A stretch of 64,000 nucleotides of DNA, from positions 25,367 to 89,366 of the forward strand of contig JAGBCL010000059.1 in the NCBI GenBank assembly GCA_018110825.1, in the 5' to 3' direction. Below the pieces are notes generated by a model, which had not been told where the DNA came from, did not search any database, and saw only the letters and a list, made by a program, of their open reading frames with translations. The translations under genes were made by a program, and so were the position numbers. The DNA comes from Oscillospiraceae bacterium. GTDB lineage: Bacteria > Bacillota > Clostridia > Oscillospirales > Ruminococcaceae. This document shows, piece after piece, positions 16,958 to 24,872 of this stretch (positions are counted from its first letter, which is position 1; each line of letters starts with the position of its first letter).

Positions 16958-17719
16958 TTATTCACCCTCCTTTTCTGGGAAAGCGTTGCCGTCCTTGTAT
17001 ACGCCGAGTGGGTAGTAAGGAATCATCTCGTCGTTGAGGCGCTTGAGAGCGTCAACAGGAGAAAGTCCCCAGTTTGTTGGGCAAGTGGAAAGAACTTCAA
17101 CGATAGAGAAGCCCTTCTTGTCACGCTGATTTTCAAATGCCTTGCGGATTGCCTTCTTAGCTTCTCTGATGTGAGGAACTGTATCAACCGCAACTCTCTG
17201 TGCAAGAGCTGTACCTGTCAGTGTTGCAAGCATTTCACAAACTCTTACAGGGTAACCCATAAGCTTAGGGTCACGTCCGAAAGGAGTTGTCTGTGTAACC
17301 TGACCAGGGAGTGTTGTAGGAGCCATCTGACCGCCTGTCATACCGTATGTAGTGTTGTTAACGAAGATAACAACGATGTTTTCGCCTCTTGTTGCAGCGT
17401 GAACTGTTTCAGCAGTACCGATAGCAGCAAGGTCGCCGTCGCCCTGATATGTAAATACGAACTTGTCAGGGTTTGTTCTCTTAACACCTGTTGCAACTGC
17501 AGGAGCACGTCCGTGAGCAGCTTCAATCATATCACAGGTGAAGTAGTCGTAAGCCATAACGGAGCATCCAACAGGACAAACGCCGATTGTATCGCCCTCG
17601 ATGCCCATTTCATCAATTACCTCGCACACAAGACGGTGAATGATACCGTGTGTACAGCCAGGGCAGTAATGCAGAGGAATATCTGCAAATGACTTTGGTC
17701 TTTCAAATACAACTGCCAT
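16958..17719 (-). CDS. 2-oxoacid:ferredoxin oxidoreductase, beta (thiamine diphosphate) subunit
   Basis: A 253-residue TPP-binding subunit. The N-terminal LHYCPGCTHGIIHRL is the conserved Cys-containing start of the beta subunit. The thiamine diphosphate motif is YQGDGDLAAIGTAETVHAATRGENIVVIFVNNTTYGMTGGQ (GDG...N-N form). FSIVEVLSTCPTNWGL follows near the C terminus. In this arrangement of separate subunits the active site forms with the alpha subunit. Its first codon overlaps the last base of the alpha gene and the gamma gene starts 2 nt downstream, so the three are tightly coupled. Confidence 0.92.
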   Translation of the reverse strand: MAVVFERPKSFADIPLHYCPGCTHGIIHRLVCEVIDEMGIEGDTIGVCPVGCSVMAYDYFTCDMIEAAHGRAPAVATGVKRTNPDKFVFTYQGDGDLAAIGTAETVHAATRGENIVVIFVNNTTYGMTGGQMAPTTLPGQVTQTTPFGRDPKLMGYPVRVCEMLATLTGTALAQRVAVDTVPHIREAKKAIRKAFENQRDKKGFSIVEVLSTCPTNWGLSPVDALKRLNDEMIPYYPLGVYKDGNAFPEKEGE

Positions 17720-18789
17720 TACTGATTACCTCCTTTTGCATACTTCTTGATTTCGTCAAGAATTTCGGAAGGCTTAGGAATTACGCCGCCTGTTCTTCCG
17801 AAGAACTCAACTGGCTTGGAGCAGTTAACAGCAAGCTTGATATCGTCAACCATCTGTCCCATTGACATTTCAGCACAGATGATAGTGTGAGCGTTCTTTG
17901 CACCCTCGTTAATCTGCTTAACAGGAAATGGCCAGAGTGTGATAGGACGGATAAGACCAGCCTTGATGCCCTGTTCACGAGCCATATTTACAGCAGCCTT
18001 AGCAACACGAGCTGTTGCACCGTAAGCTGTAACAACAACCTCTGCGTCCTCTGTCATATAGAGTTCAGCGTCGGAGTGCTTTTCCTTGATTTCAGCGTAA
18101 CGCTCAAATCTGTCCTTAACGGACTTTTCGAGAACGTCAGGCTGGAGGAAGAGGGAGTTGATGATGTTGTGTTCACGCTTGTTGCCGTGACCGTTTGCAG
18201 CCCAAGGCTTTTCGATTTCCTTAGCTGTAACTTCAGGGAATGTAACTGGTTCCATCATCTGACCGAGAAGACCGTCAGCGAGAATCATTGCAGGCATACG
18301 GTATTCGTCAGCGAGGTCGAATGCCTTTGTAACTGTATCAACCATTTCCTGAACGGAGTTTGGTGCAAATACGATAAGGTGGAAGTCACCGTGACCGAGA
18401 GCCTTTGTAGCCTGCCAGTAGTCAGCCTGGGATGGCTGGATACCGCCGAGACCAGGGCCGCCTCTCTGTACGTTGATGATAACGCAAGGAAGGTCAGAAC
18501 CTGCTATGTAGGAGATACCTTCGGACTTCAGGGAAATTCCGGGAGAAGATGAAGAAGTCATCGCACGCACGCCTGTGGAAGCTGCGCCGAGAACCATATT
18601 GATAGCTGCGATTTCAGATTCAGCCTGAAGGAATACGCCGCCAGCCTGCTTGAAGCGCTTAGCGAGGTATGCGGAAATTTCAGTCTGAGGTGTGATTGGG
18701 TAACCGAAGAAGCACTTACAGCCTGCACGGATAGCGGCTTCAGCGAGAGCTTCGTTGCCCTTCATAAGATTACGTTCCAAAATACTCAC
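17719..18789 (-). CDS. vorB: 2-oxoacid:ferredoxin oxidoreductase, alpha subunit (VorB-like)
   Basis: A 356-residue alpha subunit carrying the pyrimidine-binding and transketolase C-terminal-like domains. Key segments are GNEALAEAAIRAGCKCFFGYPITPQTEISAYL (start of domain I), MTSSSSPGISLKSEGISYIAGSDLPCVIINVQRGGPGLGG, and QADYWQATKALGHGDFHLIVFAPNSVQEMVD. The domain II motif is EVVVTAYGATARVAKAAV. The best family match by recognition is the VorB group, which suggests branched-chain 2-oxoacid (isovalerate-type) specificity. 2-Oxoglutarate use is an alternative. It follows the ferredoxin gene by 23 nt. Confidence 0.87.
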   Translation of the reverse strand: MSILERNLMKGNEALAEAAIRAGCKCFFGYPITPQTEISAYLAKRFKQAGGVFLQAESEIAAINMVLGAASTGVRAMTSSSSPGISLKSEGISYIAGSDLPCVIINVQRGGPGLGGIQPSQADYWQATKALGHGDFHLIVFAPNSVQEMVDTVTKAFDLADEYRMPAMILADGLLGQMMEPVTFPEVTAKEIEKPWAANGHGNKREHNIINSLFLQPDVLEKSVKDRFERYAEIKEKHSDAELYMTEDAEVVVTAYGATARVAKAAVNMAREQGIKAGLIRPITLWPFPVKQINEGAKNAHTIICAEMSMGQMVDDIKLAVNCSKPVEFFGRTGGVIPKPSEILDEIKKYAKGGNQ

Positions 18790-18812
18790 TCCTTACAAAA
18801 TTTTGAGTTAAA

Positions 18813-19019
18813 TTACTTTTCAACAACGATTGCGCAGTCAGGGCACATCATTGCACACATTGCACAGCCTATGCACTGTGAGTCGTCAATACATACAGCG
18901 GTGAAGTAGCCCTTGCGGTTACGTTTTTCCTTCTGGAGTTCGACGATTTTCTTCGGACAAGCTGTTGTACAGAGAGCACAGCCCTTGCACTTTTCAAAAT
19001 TGACCGTAATTTTTGCCAT
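18813..19019 (-). CDS. 2x[4Fe-4S] ferredoxin subunit of the 2-oxoacid oxidoreductase
   Basis: A 68-residue ferredoxin-like subunit with two complete Cys-x2-Cys-x2-Cys-x3-Cys-Pro motifs: CKGCALCTTACP near the N terminus and CIGCAMCAMMCP near the C terminus. It carries electrons from the thiamine active site of the alpha/beta subunits to free ferredoxin. It is the first of the four subunit genes and has an AAAGGAGC ribosome site. A 58-nt gap separates it from the upstream membrane-protein gene, so it could also have its own promoter; I see no convincing one. Confidence 0.92.
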   Translation of the reverse strand: MAKITVNFEKCKGCALCTTACPKKIVELQKEKRNRKGYFTAVCIDDSQCIGCAMCAMMCPDCAIVVEK

Positions 19020-19077
19020 ATTAAAGCTCCTTTCGGTTTAGAATAATTTATACAAGCTGCAATTAACAGTTGTTGGT

Positions 19078-19827
19078 TTATTTAAGCTCTGCCGAAATTC
19101 TTTTCAGACAGATTATGCCGTATATAATGTTGAACACGGGGATAAAGGAAAGAACTATAAACAATGCTTTCATCGGCTTGGTTTTGTCCGAACGTACAAT
19201 ACATCTTATGCAGCCATTTGTTACAAGCATATTCGGTAAAAGAAACATTATTGTCATCATACCCAGCATTAACAGCTCTGCACCAAAGAACACAAAAATC
19301 AAAGCTACAAAAATATTAACAAGAGGCACGAGCATCGAAAGCAGCCAAAAAATCACTGCTTGAAAAATTGAAACAATATCACTGCCGAAAAAACTTACAA
19401 ATACTGAACTAAGCCAGCTTGATTGAACAATCAAAAGTATACCGTATACGGCAGAAATTGCACTGCCTGTAACAATAAGCCTTTTTGCCGCATAATAGCT
19501 GACATTTCCATCGTGCTTTGTGATTACAGCAGATTTATTCACGGGAACAATGTGCCCCCTGATATAAATTACAGCCGCAAGCACCAGAAGCAGAATTCCT
19601 AAAACAAAATACAGAATTGTTTCCAAAAAAGTTTTTTCAACCAATGCGAAAACAGGTGTTGCAACAGCAACAAGAAATGCAAGGGGAACAACCAGCATTG
19701 TTATTGCATACACAATCGGATTTGAAAGCAGGTGCCTTTTGAAAAGGTCAGCAACAAGCAGAACAGCCAGAAAAGCAATCAGAAAAATCATAGTGCCGAT
19801 GTTGCAGAACATTAAACCCAAAAACAT
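19078..19827 (-). CDS. Polytopic membrane protein of unknown function
   Basis: A protein of about 249 residues with six or seven hydrophobic segments. I place the start at the second ATG (MFLGLMFCN...) because the AAGGGG ribosome site is too close to an ATG 9 nt earlier. A short loop near residue 120 (NKSAVITKHDGNVSYYAAKRL) separates two membrane bundles. No domain is recognised. The end (NGCIRCIVRSDKTKPMKALFIVLSFIPVFNIIYGIICL) resembles small DUF-type membrane proteins. It sits between the ParA-like ATPase and the oxidoreductase subunits on the same strand with short gaps, so co-transcription is likely but a shared role is only a guess. Confidence 0.6.
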   Translation of the reverse strand: MFLGLMFCNIGTMIFLIAFLAVLLVADLFKRHLLSNPIVYAITMLVVPLAFLVAVATPVFALVEKTFLETILYFVLGILLLVLAAVIYIRGHIVPVNKSAVITKHDGNVSYYAAKRLIVTGSAISAVYGILLIVQSSWLSSVFVSFFGSDIVSIFQAVIFWLLSMLVPLVNIFVALIFVFFGAELLMLGMMTIMFLLPNMLVTNGCIRCIVRSDKTKPMKALFIVLSFIPVFNIIYGIICLKRISAELK

Positions 19828-19853
19828 TACATACACCCCTTATGTCAGAATTA

Positions 19854-20507
19854 TTATGTTTCCCAGATTTTCTTCACATAAATCTCCACAGGCAGCGGCT
19901 TCGGCACGTCAGCGTCCAGCTTCAGCGGAACGCAGGTGAAAGCAAGCGGCAATCCCGCCTTTTCGGCGATTTCCTCCGCAAATCCTACCGAATCCTCAAG
20001 CACTTTCTTGGTGGTTTCGTAAAGAAGATTTGTGTTGTTTACGATTGCGGTGTGTTTCATATTTGCCGCCATTTCGATTTCGCCCATCAGCACAAGTGCC
20101 TCGTCAGCTGTCTGTGTAAGAAATCTGCGACAGTTTACAACATAGTACATCTCGATTTTATCGGCAAATTTCTTGAAAGCCTCAGCATAACGTCCGAGAG
20201 CAAGTGCACCTGCGTCATCGCCGCCCACGTCAACTATAAGGTAGCCGTCATCGGTTGCGATACGTTCAAGGTCGAAGGAAATTGCGGGAATATCGAGGTT
20301 TGAGTTTGCGTACATCGGAGCAACAAGCTCGATGTTCTTTTCGTCGAACAGCTCACCGAAGTCAGCTGAACGGAAGTAAGGATTTACGATATCAAGGTCA
20401 ACAACTGTGACCTTTTCTCCGCCCTTTGCAAGGGACACGGCGAGGTTGGCGGAAAAATTGGTCTTACCGCTGCCGTAATGCCCCGTAACAATGTTAATTT
20501 TTTTCAT
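19854..20507 (-). CDS. MinD/ParA-like P-loop ATPase
   Basis: A 217-residue cytoplasmic ATPase. It has a Walker A motif VTGHYGSGKTNFSANLAVSLAKGG at the extreme N terminus, a DLDIVNPYFRSADF switch I-like segment and a Walker B strand YLIVDVGGDDAGALALGRY. This places it in the CobQ/MinD/ParA superfamily, but the Walker A lacks the usual KGGxGK deviant form and reads GSGKT. There is no amphipathic membrane helix at the C terminus and no ParB partner. It is upstream of the 2-oxoacid oxidoreductase genes, so a role in assembling or maturing that complex is possible but is inference. Confidence 0.7.
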   Translation of the reverse strand: MKKINIVTGHYGSGKTNFSANLAVSLAKGGEKVTVVDLDIVNPYFRSADFGELFDEKNIELVAPMYANSNLDIPAISFDLERIATDDGYLIVDVGGDDAGALALGRYAEAFKKFADKIEMYYVVNCRRFLTQTADEALVLMGEIEMAANMKHTAIVNNTNLLYETTKKVLEDSVGFAEEIAEKAGLPLAFTCVPLKLDADVPKPLPVEIYVKKIWET

Positions 20508-20557
20508 ATTTCAATTACTTTCTGTATAATCAATACAAATTTATACTATTAGTGTGC

Positions 20558-22201
20558 TTATTCCACAGAAATAATATAGTAATAAACTGGCTGACCGCCG
20601 TCAACAAGCATAACTTCGGCATTCGGGAACTTGTTCTGAACAAGCTGGTGAACAGCTTCAGCGTCCTTGCTGTCAACGTCTGTACCGTAGATGAGGGTAA
20701 TGAAAGCAGAGTTGCCGTCAGCAAGCTTCTTTGTAAGCTTGTATGCAGCCTTTGTAACATCTCTTTCTGTGAAAGAGAGCTTGCCGTTGTCGAGGGCGAG
20801 GATATCGCCTTCCTTGATGTTGTGGCCCTCGTAATCGCTGTCACGGGCAGCAAATGTAAGCTGACCTGTGGAAACAGTGTCAAGGCTTCTGCTCATATTG
20901 AGACGGTTTGTATCAAAATCAGCGTCAGGGTCAAAGTTCATCATTGCTGTGATACCCTGCGGAATAGTTCTGGACTGGAGCACGCATACACGTCTGTCGG
21001 CAAGCTTTACAGCCTGTTCAGCCGCCATGATGATGTTCTTGTTGTTAGGAAGAACAAACACGGTTTCAGCAGGTGTAGCCATAATTGCCTGAAGGATATC
21101 GTCTGTGGACGGGTTCATAGTCTGACCGCCGCGAACAATGCAGTCAACGCCCAAGTCACGGAAAAGTTCTTCGATACCGTCACCGCTTGCAACAGAAACA
21201 AAGCCGAATGGTTTTTCAGGTGCAGCAGGAGTAAACTTCTGCTTCTTTACAACAGCAGCTTCCTTAGCCTTGTTTTCGTGCTGATATTTCATATTCTCGA
21301 TTTTCATATTGATGAGCGAGCCGAAAAGCAGACCTTCTTCGATAGCCTGACCCGGGTGCTCGGTGTGGACGTGAACCTTGATGATTTCGTCGTCCTCAAC
21401 TACAACAACGCAGTCACCGATTGTTTCGAGGAATGCACGGAGAAGTGCGGAATCCTTTGTATCAGGGTTCTTGCGAGCAATAAATTCTGTGCAGTAGGTG
21501 TGAGTGATATCGTCGTCGAACTCGCCTACAACCGTGCTGAAATTGTCAACAACAGCTTCAACTTTAGGTGAATCAACAGGCTTCACAGGCTCGCCGCCCT
21601 TGAACACGTCAAGCATAGCGTTCCAGATAAGGAGCAGACCCATACCGCCTGCGTCAACAACACCTGCTTTTTTCAGTACAGGAAGAAGATTCGGTGTATC
21701 GTCAAGAGCTTCCTTTGCAGCAATACAAACGTCGCTCCAGAGTGCAACTTCGTCATTTGTGGAGTTTACTGAAACCTTTGCCTTTTCGGAAGCAAGGCGG
21801 GAAACTGTAAGAATAGTACCCTCAGTAGGAGTCATAACAGCCTTGTAAGCGCCTGCTACGCCAAGCTCGAGAGCCTTTACGATATCGTCGCAGTCAGCAG
21901 TAATCTTACCCTTGAAGCCCTTTGCAAATCCTCTGAAAAGAAGGGAGAGAATTACGCCCGAGTTGCCTCGTGCACCTCTGAGAAGTGCGGAAGCGGTTGT
22001 GTCTGCAACCTGAGAAACGGTTACTGTATCGTCCATAACTTCAAGTTCACGAAGCGCATTGTTCATTGTCATAGACATGTTTGTACCCGTATCTCCGTCA
22101 GGAACAGGGTATACGTTGAGCTGGTCAACCTCACGCTTTTTATTTGCGATTGTTACCGCACCCGAAATGAATGCGTCTCTGAGAATTTTACCGGTTATCA
22201 C
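20558..22201 (-). CDS. fakA: DAK2-domain protein YloV / FakA-like fatty acid kinase
   Basis: A 547-residue protein. The N-terminal domain (~1-200) is a dihydroxyacetone-kinase L (DAK2) ATP-binding domain: VYPVPDGDTGTNMSMTM holds the Asp cluster that binds Mg-ATP, and LLRGARGNSGVILS is the next conserved block. A middle domain and a C-terminal DegV-like region (PFGFVSVASGDGIEELFRDLGVDCIVRGGQTMNPST) match YloV/FakA. FakA phosphorylates fatty acids carried by FakB/DegV proteins, for uptake into phospholipids. The gene follows yloU by 15 nt, the usual Firmicutes order. No fakB gene is in the window. Confidence 0.9.
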   Translation of the reverse strand: MITGKILRDAFISGAVTIANKKREVDQLNVYPVPDGDTGTNMSMTMNNALRELEVMDDTVTVSQVADTTASALLRGARGNSGVILSLLFRGFAKGFKGKITADCDDIVKALELGVAGAYKAVMTPTEGTILTVSRLASEKAKVSVNSTNDEVALWSDVCIAAKEALDDTPNLLPVLKKAGVVDAGGMGLLLIWNAMLDVFKGGEPVKPVDSPKVEAVVDNFSTVVGEFDDDITHTYCTEFIARKNPDTKDSALLRAFLETIGDCVVVVEDDEIIKVHVHTEHPGQAIEEGLLFGSLINMKIENMKYQHENKAKEAAVVKKQKFTPAAPEKPFGFVSVASGDGIEELFRDLGVDCIVRGGQTMNPSTDDILQAIMATPAETVFVLPNNKNIIMAAEQAVKLADRRVCVLQSRTIPQGITAMMNFDPDADFDTNRLNMSRSLDTVSTGQLTFAARDSDYEGHNIKEGDILALDNGKLSFTERDVTKAAYKLTKKLADGNSAFITLIYGTDVDSKDAEAVHQLVQNKFPNAEVMLVDGGQPVYYYIISVE

Positions 22202-22216
22202 TGTTTATTACCCCCA

Positions 22217-22570
22217 TTAAGCCTTCATACCGTCGACATAAACTGTAACCTTGCCGACTTCAAGACCTGTTTTTTCTTCAACTGTATATCTGATTTTGTG
22301 TACTACACTGTCCACAATTGCGGAAATGTTGGTACCGAAAACAACTGTGATATGAAGGGCAACAGCCAGTTTACCGTCTCTGACAGTAAGTTTCACGCAT
22401 TCTTTTTTGCCCATATCAGCTTTTTTGAAAATAGCCGCAAGAAGCGACTTGCTGTCTGCACTGTTAAGGTCAGCTACACCAAAGCAGGTTGAGGCAGTGT
22501 GAGCAATCAGTGAGGTAAGATATTCTTTTGAAATACTGATAGTTCCGAGATGATTTTCAATATTCAGCAT
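22217..22570 (-). CDS. yloU: Asp23/Gls24 family protein YloU
   Basis: A 117-residue Asp23/Gls24 family (DUF322) protein. It begins with the LGTISISKEYLTSLIAHTASTCFGVADL pattern and contains the strand pair KLTVRDGKLAVALHITVVFGTNISAIVDSVVHKIRYTVEEKTGLEVGKVTVYVDGM typical of the family. These proteins bind near the membrane and are linked to envelope stress. It pairs with yloV downstream and is transcribed from the promoter at 22653-22681. Confidence 0.9.
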   Translation of the reverse strand: MLNIENHLGTISISKEYLTSLIAHTASTCFGVADLNSADSKSLLAAIFKKADMGKKECVKLTVRDGKLAVALHITVVFGTNISAIVDSVVHKIRYTVEEKTGLEVGKVTVYVDGMKA

Positions 22571-22652
22571 ACCGCTCAGCTCCTTATTGATATTTCAGGA
22601 AATTATTTACATATATTTACATTTATGCATTTTAACAATACATATACAAATT

Positions 22653-22681
22653 AGTATATCATATTTTTTTCTTCTTTTCAA
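22653..22681 (-). promoter_or_regulatory. promoter of yloU-yloV
   Basis: On the minus strand TTGAAA (22676-22681) and TATACT (22653-22658) are separated by 17 nt. Confidence 0.65.
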
Positions 22682-22726
22682 TACGAAACTGAAAAAAACC
22701 TTTAAAATCGGCATTTTTGTACAATA

Positions 22727-22760
22727 AACCCCGAAAAGCCTTTTAAGACTTTCCGGGGTT
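22727..22760 (-). terminator. terminator of recA-recX
   Basis: The inverted repeat AACCCCG(AAAAG)...(CTTTC)CGGGGTT forms a long stem. The U-tract on the minus strand is short. Confidence 0.6.
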
Positions 22761-22797
22761 ATATATTTTTCATGAGTTTTTCAGCATTGGAGCTTTA

Positions 22798-23415
22798 TCA
22801 ATCAAATTCCAAGTCATACAAGTCCAGCACTCTGTTGATTTCATCGTAGCGATATCCTTGACGCAGAAGTGCAGATTTGACTTTGTTCACACCTTTTTCG
22901 CTTGTAAGGTAACGCTCATATTTCTTTTCAACAAGTTGTTCCAGACGAGCAAAGGCTTCATCTTCATCTGTGTACGGTTCGATTACCTCTGCAATAATTT
23001 CATCGGATATACCTCTGCGGCGGAGTTCCATTTTAGCCTTGAACATTCCCACGCGCTTTATTTCAAAAAGCTCCCTTGCACGCAGTTCTGCATAACGTCT
23101 GTCATCAACAAGCCGCATTTCCGCAAGATATTTGCATACCCTTATACAGATGTCTTCGGAGTAATTGACTTCCAGCTTTTCGTAAAGCTCCTTGAAGCTG
23201 TAATCACGTCCGTCAAGCAAATAAAGAGCACGCTCCCTTGCCTTACGGTACTCGTTAGCCTCAGTAATTTCCTCAACAGCCTCCTCAGGCACATTCATAC
23301 CCTCTTTGAGGTTGAACTGTGAAAGTATGGAGCTGTGTATGTAAATCCTTGAATTGTTATCAAATACAACACACATTGTGCTGCCCTTGAATTTGGATAT
23401 TTCAGTAATCAGCAT
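22798..23415 (-). CDS. recX: Regulatory protein RecX
   Basis: A 205-residue RecX protein, which binds RecA filaments and modulates their growth. The three-helix repeat pattern is visible as ARERALYLLDGRDYSFKELYEKL, CKYLAEMRLVDDRRYAELRARELFEIKRVG, and KMELRRRGISDEIIAEVIEPYTDEDE. The ending VKSALLRQGYRYDEINRVL is the fourth repeat. The N terminus (~60 residues) is an extra strand-rich segment common in Firmicutes RecX. The gene starts 2 nt after the recA stop, so the two are co-transcribed. Confidence 0.92.
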   Translation of the reverse strand: MLITEISKFKGSTMCVVFDNNSRIYIHSSILSQFNLKEGMNVPEEAVEEITEANEYRKARERALYLLDGRDYSFKELYEKLEVNYSEDICIRVCKYLAEMRLVDDRRYAELRARELFEIKRVGMFKAKMELRRRGISDEIIAEVIEPYTDEDEAFARLEQLVEKKYERYLTSEKGVNKVKSALLRQGYRYDEINRVLDLYDLEFD

Positions 23416-23417
23416 AA

Positions 23418-24659
23418 TTATTTAACAGGTGTGAATTCTTCGAAATCATCATCAGCGTCAATGATTACGTTGACAGGCGGCTTTTTCGGAACAGCCTTTG
23501 GAGCAGATGCCTTTGCTTCTGTAATGACCTCTGCACCCGCAGCTGCTGTTTCAGCAGCATCAGCTGCAGCAGACTGAACAGCGGCATCCTTTTTATTCTT
23601 CTTGGAAGCCATGATAATCTCTTCGGTTTTCTGCTTGATTTTCTCTTCGATTTCCTTTGCCTTGTCAGGATTATTTTTGAGCCATTCCTTGGTATTTTCA
23701 CGTCCCTGACCGATTTTATCGCCCTCATACGAGAACCATGCACCACTCTTATGGATGATGTCAAGCTCAACCGCAAGGTCAACAACTTCGCCCTCACGGG
23801 AGATACCCTTGCCGAAGAAAAGGTCAAATTCGCACTCCTTGAACGGAGGTGAAACCTTGTTCTTTACAACCTTGCATTTTGTGCGGTTACCGATAACCTC
23901 AGCACCGTTCTTGATAGCTTCGCCCTTACGTACTTCGATACGTACTGAACTGTAGAATTTCAGTGCACGTCCGCCTGGGGTTGTTTCAGGGTTACCATAG
24001 ATAACACCGATTTTTTCACGTACCTGATTTATGAAGATTGCAACACAGTTGGATTTTGAAATTACGGAAGTAAGCTTTCTCATTGCCTGAGACATAAGAC
24101 GTGCAAGCTGGCCCACGTGTGTGTCGCCCATTTCGCCGTCAATTTCAGCCTTTGTAACCATAGCTGCAACCGAGTCAAGAACGATAACGTCCAGCGCACC
24201 CGAACGAACGAGAGCCTCAGCAATTTCGAGAGCCTGTTCACCGCTGTCAGGCTGGGAAACAAGCATATTGTCAATGTCAACGCCCAGTGCCTTTGCGTAA
24301 ACAGGGTCAAGAGCATGTTCAACGTCAACGAAAGCGACTTCACCGCCAAGCTTCTGAGCTTCTGCAACAATCTGGAGAGCAACGGTAGTTTTACCTGAGC
24401 TTTCAGGACCGTAGATTTCAACGATACGCCCTCTCGGAACACCGCCGATACCCAGTGCCATATCAAGAGTCATAGAACCTGTAGGAATGGCATCAACATT
24501 GTAGTCAGCTGCTTGTCCCAGCTTCATTACAGCACCCTTGCCGTACTGTTTTTCGATATGCTGAATGGCTGCTTCAAGAGCTCTTTTCTTTTCTTCCGAA
24601 CTTGTAAGCTTAACAACAGATTCCTTGGCACCAGCGGCCTTTTTCTTTGCGTCTGCCAT
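23418..24659 (-). CDS. recA: Recombinase A
   Basis: A 413-residue RecA. Walker A is GPESSGKTT at residues ~84-92, and Walker B and loop 1 ([22 protein letters not shown]) follow. The L2 region is [28 protein letters not shown]. The core ends near residue 345. The remaining ~60 residues are an Ala/Lys-rich tail ending in an acidic patch ([10 protein letters not shown]), longer than the usual RecA C terminus. An Ala/Lys N-terminal extension of about 20 residues precedes the helix [19 protein letters not shown]. It is expressed from the promoter at 24698-24726. Only a half-site (CGAAC) of a Gram-positive LexA box is seen there. Confidence 0.97.
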   Translation of the reverse strand: MADAKKKAAGAKESVVKLTSSEEKKRALEAAIQHIEKQYGKGAVMKLGQAADYNVDAIPTGSMTLDMALGIGGVPRGRIVEIYGPESSGKTTVALQIVAEAQKLGGEVAFVDVEHALDPVYAKALGVDIDNMLVSQPDSGEQALEIAEALVRSGALDVIVLDSVAAMVTKAEIDGEMGDTHVGQLARLMSQAMRKLTSVISKSNCVAIFINQVREKIGVIYGNPETTPGGRALKFYSSVRIEVRKGEAIKNGAEVIGNRTKCKVVKNKVSPPFKECEFDLFFGKGISREGEVVDLAVELDIIHKSGAWFSYEGDKIGQGRENTKEWLKNNPDKAKEIEEKIKQKTEEIIMASKKNKKDAAVQSAAADAAETAAAGAEVITEAKASAPKAVPKKPPVNVIIDADDDFEEFTPVK

Positions 24660-24697
24660 AATTTACCTCCAAATATAAAAATCGAACATTTTTTCTT

Positions 24698-24726
24698 ATT
24701 TTAGCATTTTTTCCGAAATCCGTCAA
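24698..24726 (-). promoter_or_regulatory. recA promoter
   Basis: On the minus strand TTGACG (24721-24726) and TAAAAT (24698-24703) are 17 nt apart. No complete SOS box is seen. Confidence 0.7.
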
Positions 24727-24833
24727 TAGTTTTTTGTGAAATTTTTTGTACACCTATTTACTTTACTGCATAAAAACAGCTTTTTCTGTTTTGTTATGAT
24801 TAAAATATGCAGGTGAAATGTTCAAAATCAAAC

Positions 24834-24870
24834 AAAAGGCGTTTCCATGCATATAGCGGAAACGCCTTTT
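24834..24870. terminator. bidirectional terminator after the LacI-GGDEF gene
   Basis: A 13-bp perfect stem (AAAAGGCGTTTCC / GGAAACGCCTTTT) with an 11-nt loop. Its A and T ends allow termination in both directions. Confidence 0.85.
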
Positions 24871-24872
24871 CA

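Noticed and set aside
20508-20557. Separate promoter for the ParA-like gene
   Set aside because: The 50-nt gap after yloV has only a weak TATA-like stretch; read-through from yloU-yloV is equally likely.
24671-24695. LexA (SOS) box at the recA promoter
   Set aside because: Only a half-site CGAAC is present, with no matching second half at the proper spacing.
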